6,313 nucleotides of DNA from Butyrivibrio sp. Lineage in GTDB: Bacteria; Bacillota_A; Clostridia; Lachnospirales; Lachnospiraceae. Of the stretch, positions 5,837-6,313 are shown piece by piece. Every line of letters starts with the position of its first letter. Within the stretch, counting starts at the first letter, position 1. Where the stretch lies: positions 1-6,313 of the forward strand of contig NZ_JAILQF010000491.1 of NCBI RefSeq assembly GCF_024699075.1. Direction: 5' to 3'. The position numbers were made by a program, and so were the translations under genes. Below the pieces are notes generated by a model. It did no database searches. It had not been told where the DNA came from and saw only the letters and a list, made by a program, of their open reading frames with translations.

Positions 5837-6313
5837 ATGAGAAGCAAATTTGATGAGCAGCTTTTGGAGCTTAATACAGAAATGATAGAGATGGGTAGTA
5901 AAATTATTAAGTCTATTAAAAGTGCGATAGAAGCAATGGTGGCGCGTGATGAAATCAAGGCACAAATGATCATGGAAAATGATTCTGAAGTTGACAGGTT
6001 GCAAAAACATATCGAAAGCATTTGCTTCAATCTTCTTATACAGCAGCAACCTGTTGCCAAGGATCTTCGTATTGTAACGGCAGCAATGAAAATGGTAACA
6101 GATATGGAAAGAATCGGCGACCATGCAGCAGATATTTCAGAAATGACAATACTTATGGGGCGAAAAAGCCAGATTGATAAGTTTGAACATATTTCCAAGA
6201 TGGCTACGGAAACAATGATGATGCTCAATCACAGTATTGAAGCCTATGTTGAGAAGGATATTGAAAAGGCAAGAGAAGTCATAGAACATGACGATGTTGT
6301 TGATGATCTGTTT
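5837..6313 (+). CDS. phoU: Phosphate-signalling protein PhoU (3' end outside window)
   Basis: The visible 159 residues cover the first three-helix bundle and the start of the second in PhoU, a protein that links the Pst transporter to the PhoR-PhoP/PhoB two-component system and keeps the Pho response off when phosphate is sufficient. The start MRSKFDEQLLELN is typical. The metal-cluster motif of the first repeat is seen as DMERIGDHAADI (89-100), preceded by QPVAKDLRIVTAAMKMVTDM (71-90). Of the starts in this frame (ATGs at 5795, 5819 and 5837), the last has AAGGA (5824-5828) at eight bases and matches the family N-terminus, so it is chosen. The gap to the pstB stop is 43 bases with no terminator, so it is in the same operon. 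The second metal motif would lie past the right edge. Confidence 0.96.
   Translation, partial: MRSKFDEQLLELNTEMIEMGSKIIKSIKSAIEAMVARDEIKAQMIMENDSEVDRLQKHIESICFNLLIQQQPVAKDLRIVTAAMKMVTDMERIGDHAADISEMTILMGRKSQIDKFEHISKMATETMMMLNHSIEAYVEKDIEKAREVIEHDDVVDDLF

Noticed and set aside
5581..6228. Long - strand open frames antisense to the end of pstB and to phoU
   Set aside because: They cover two unmistakable genes on the + strand; their products are Ile/Ser/Cys-rich with no recognisable domain, as expected for antisense shadows.
1..6313. Mobile element, prophage or defence system
   Set aside because: No transposase, integrase, terminal inverted repeats, toxin-antitoxin or nuclease gene is seen; the gene content is core metabolism and signalling.

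Overview
The window reads as a chromosomal segment of a low-GC Gram-positive bacterium, probably a Clostridia/Lachnospiraceae-type organism (Butyrivibrio or a relative). This is inferred from AT-rich DNA with frequent AGA/AGG arginine codons, strong GGAGG-type ribosome binding sites, an acidic linker after a lipoprotein cysteine in the phosphate-binding protein, and the Firmicutes-like sequences of PnuC, PstSCAB and PhoU. No taxonomic search was possible.

Layout. (1) The window opens inside a + strand gene whose C-terminus is a complete EAL domain with all known catalytic residues, so a c-di-GMP phosphodiesterase; its N-terminus lies off the left edge. (2) A convergent - strand gene follows, encoding a PnuC-family vitamin/nucleoside transporter. 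The two genes meet at one long hairpin at 783-823, which also encodes the transporter's last codons. (3) The 417-base gap between the transporter and the next gene is dense with signals. On the - strand there is a consensus -35 box, a roughly 150-nt structured leader, and a strong intrinsic terminator placed directly before the transporter's ribosome binding site. A competing hairpin can form upstream of it. This is the layout of a riboswitch or attenuator, and it matches no class I can recognise. Beyond it lie a 41-bp tandem repeat and TTTACA-type direct repeats resembling PhoP boxes. (4) A 78-residue two-helix membrane protein of unknown function comes next on the + strand. (5) After a second set of TTTACA-type boxes comes the high-affinity phosphate uptake operon pstS-pstC-pstA-pstB-phoU, tightly packed and all on the + strand; phoU runs off the right edge.

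How it works together. PstS captures phosphate outside the membrane, PstC and PstA form the channel, PstB supplies ATP hydrolysis, and PhoU conveys transporter state to the Pho two-component system and restrains uptake. The box motifs before the small membrane gene and before pstS suggest both belong to the phosphate-starvation response; this is inference. The transporter with its attenuator and the EAL protein are independent units. The conserved genes are ordinary. The part most likely to be undescribed is the structured leader of the pnuC-like gene, followed by the small membrane protein.
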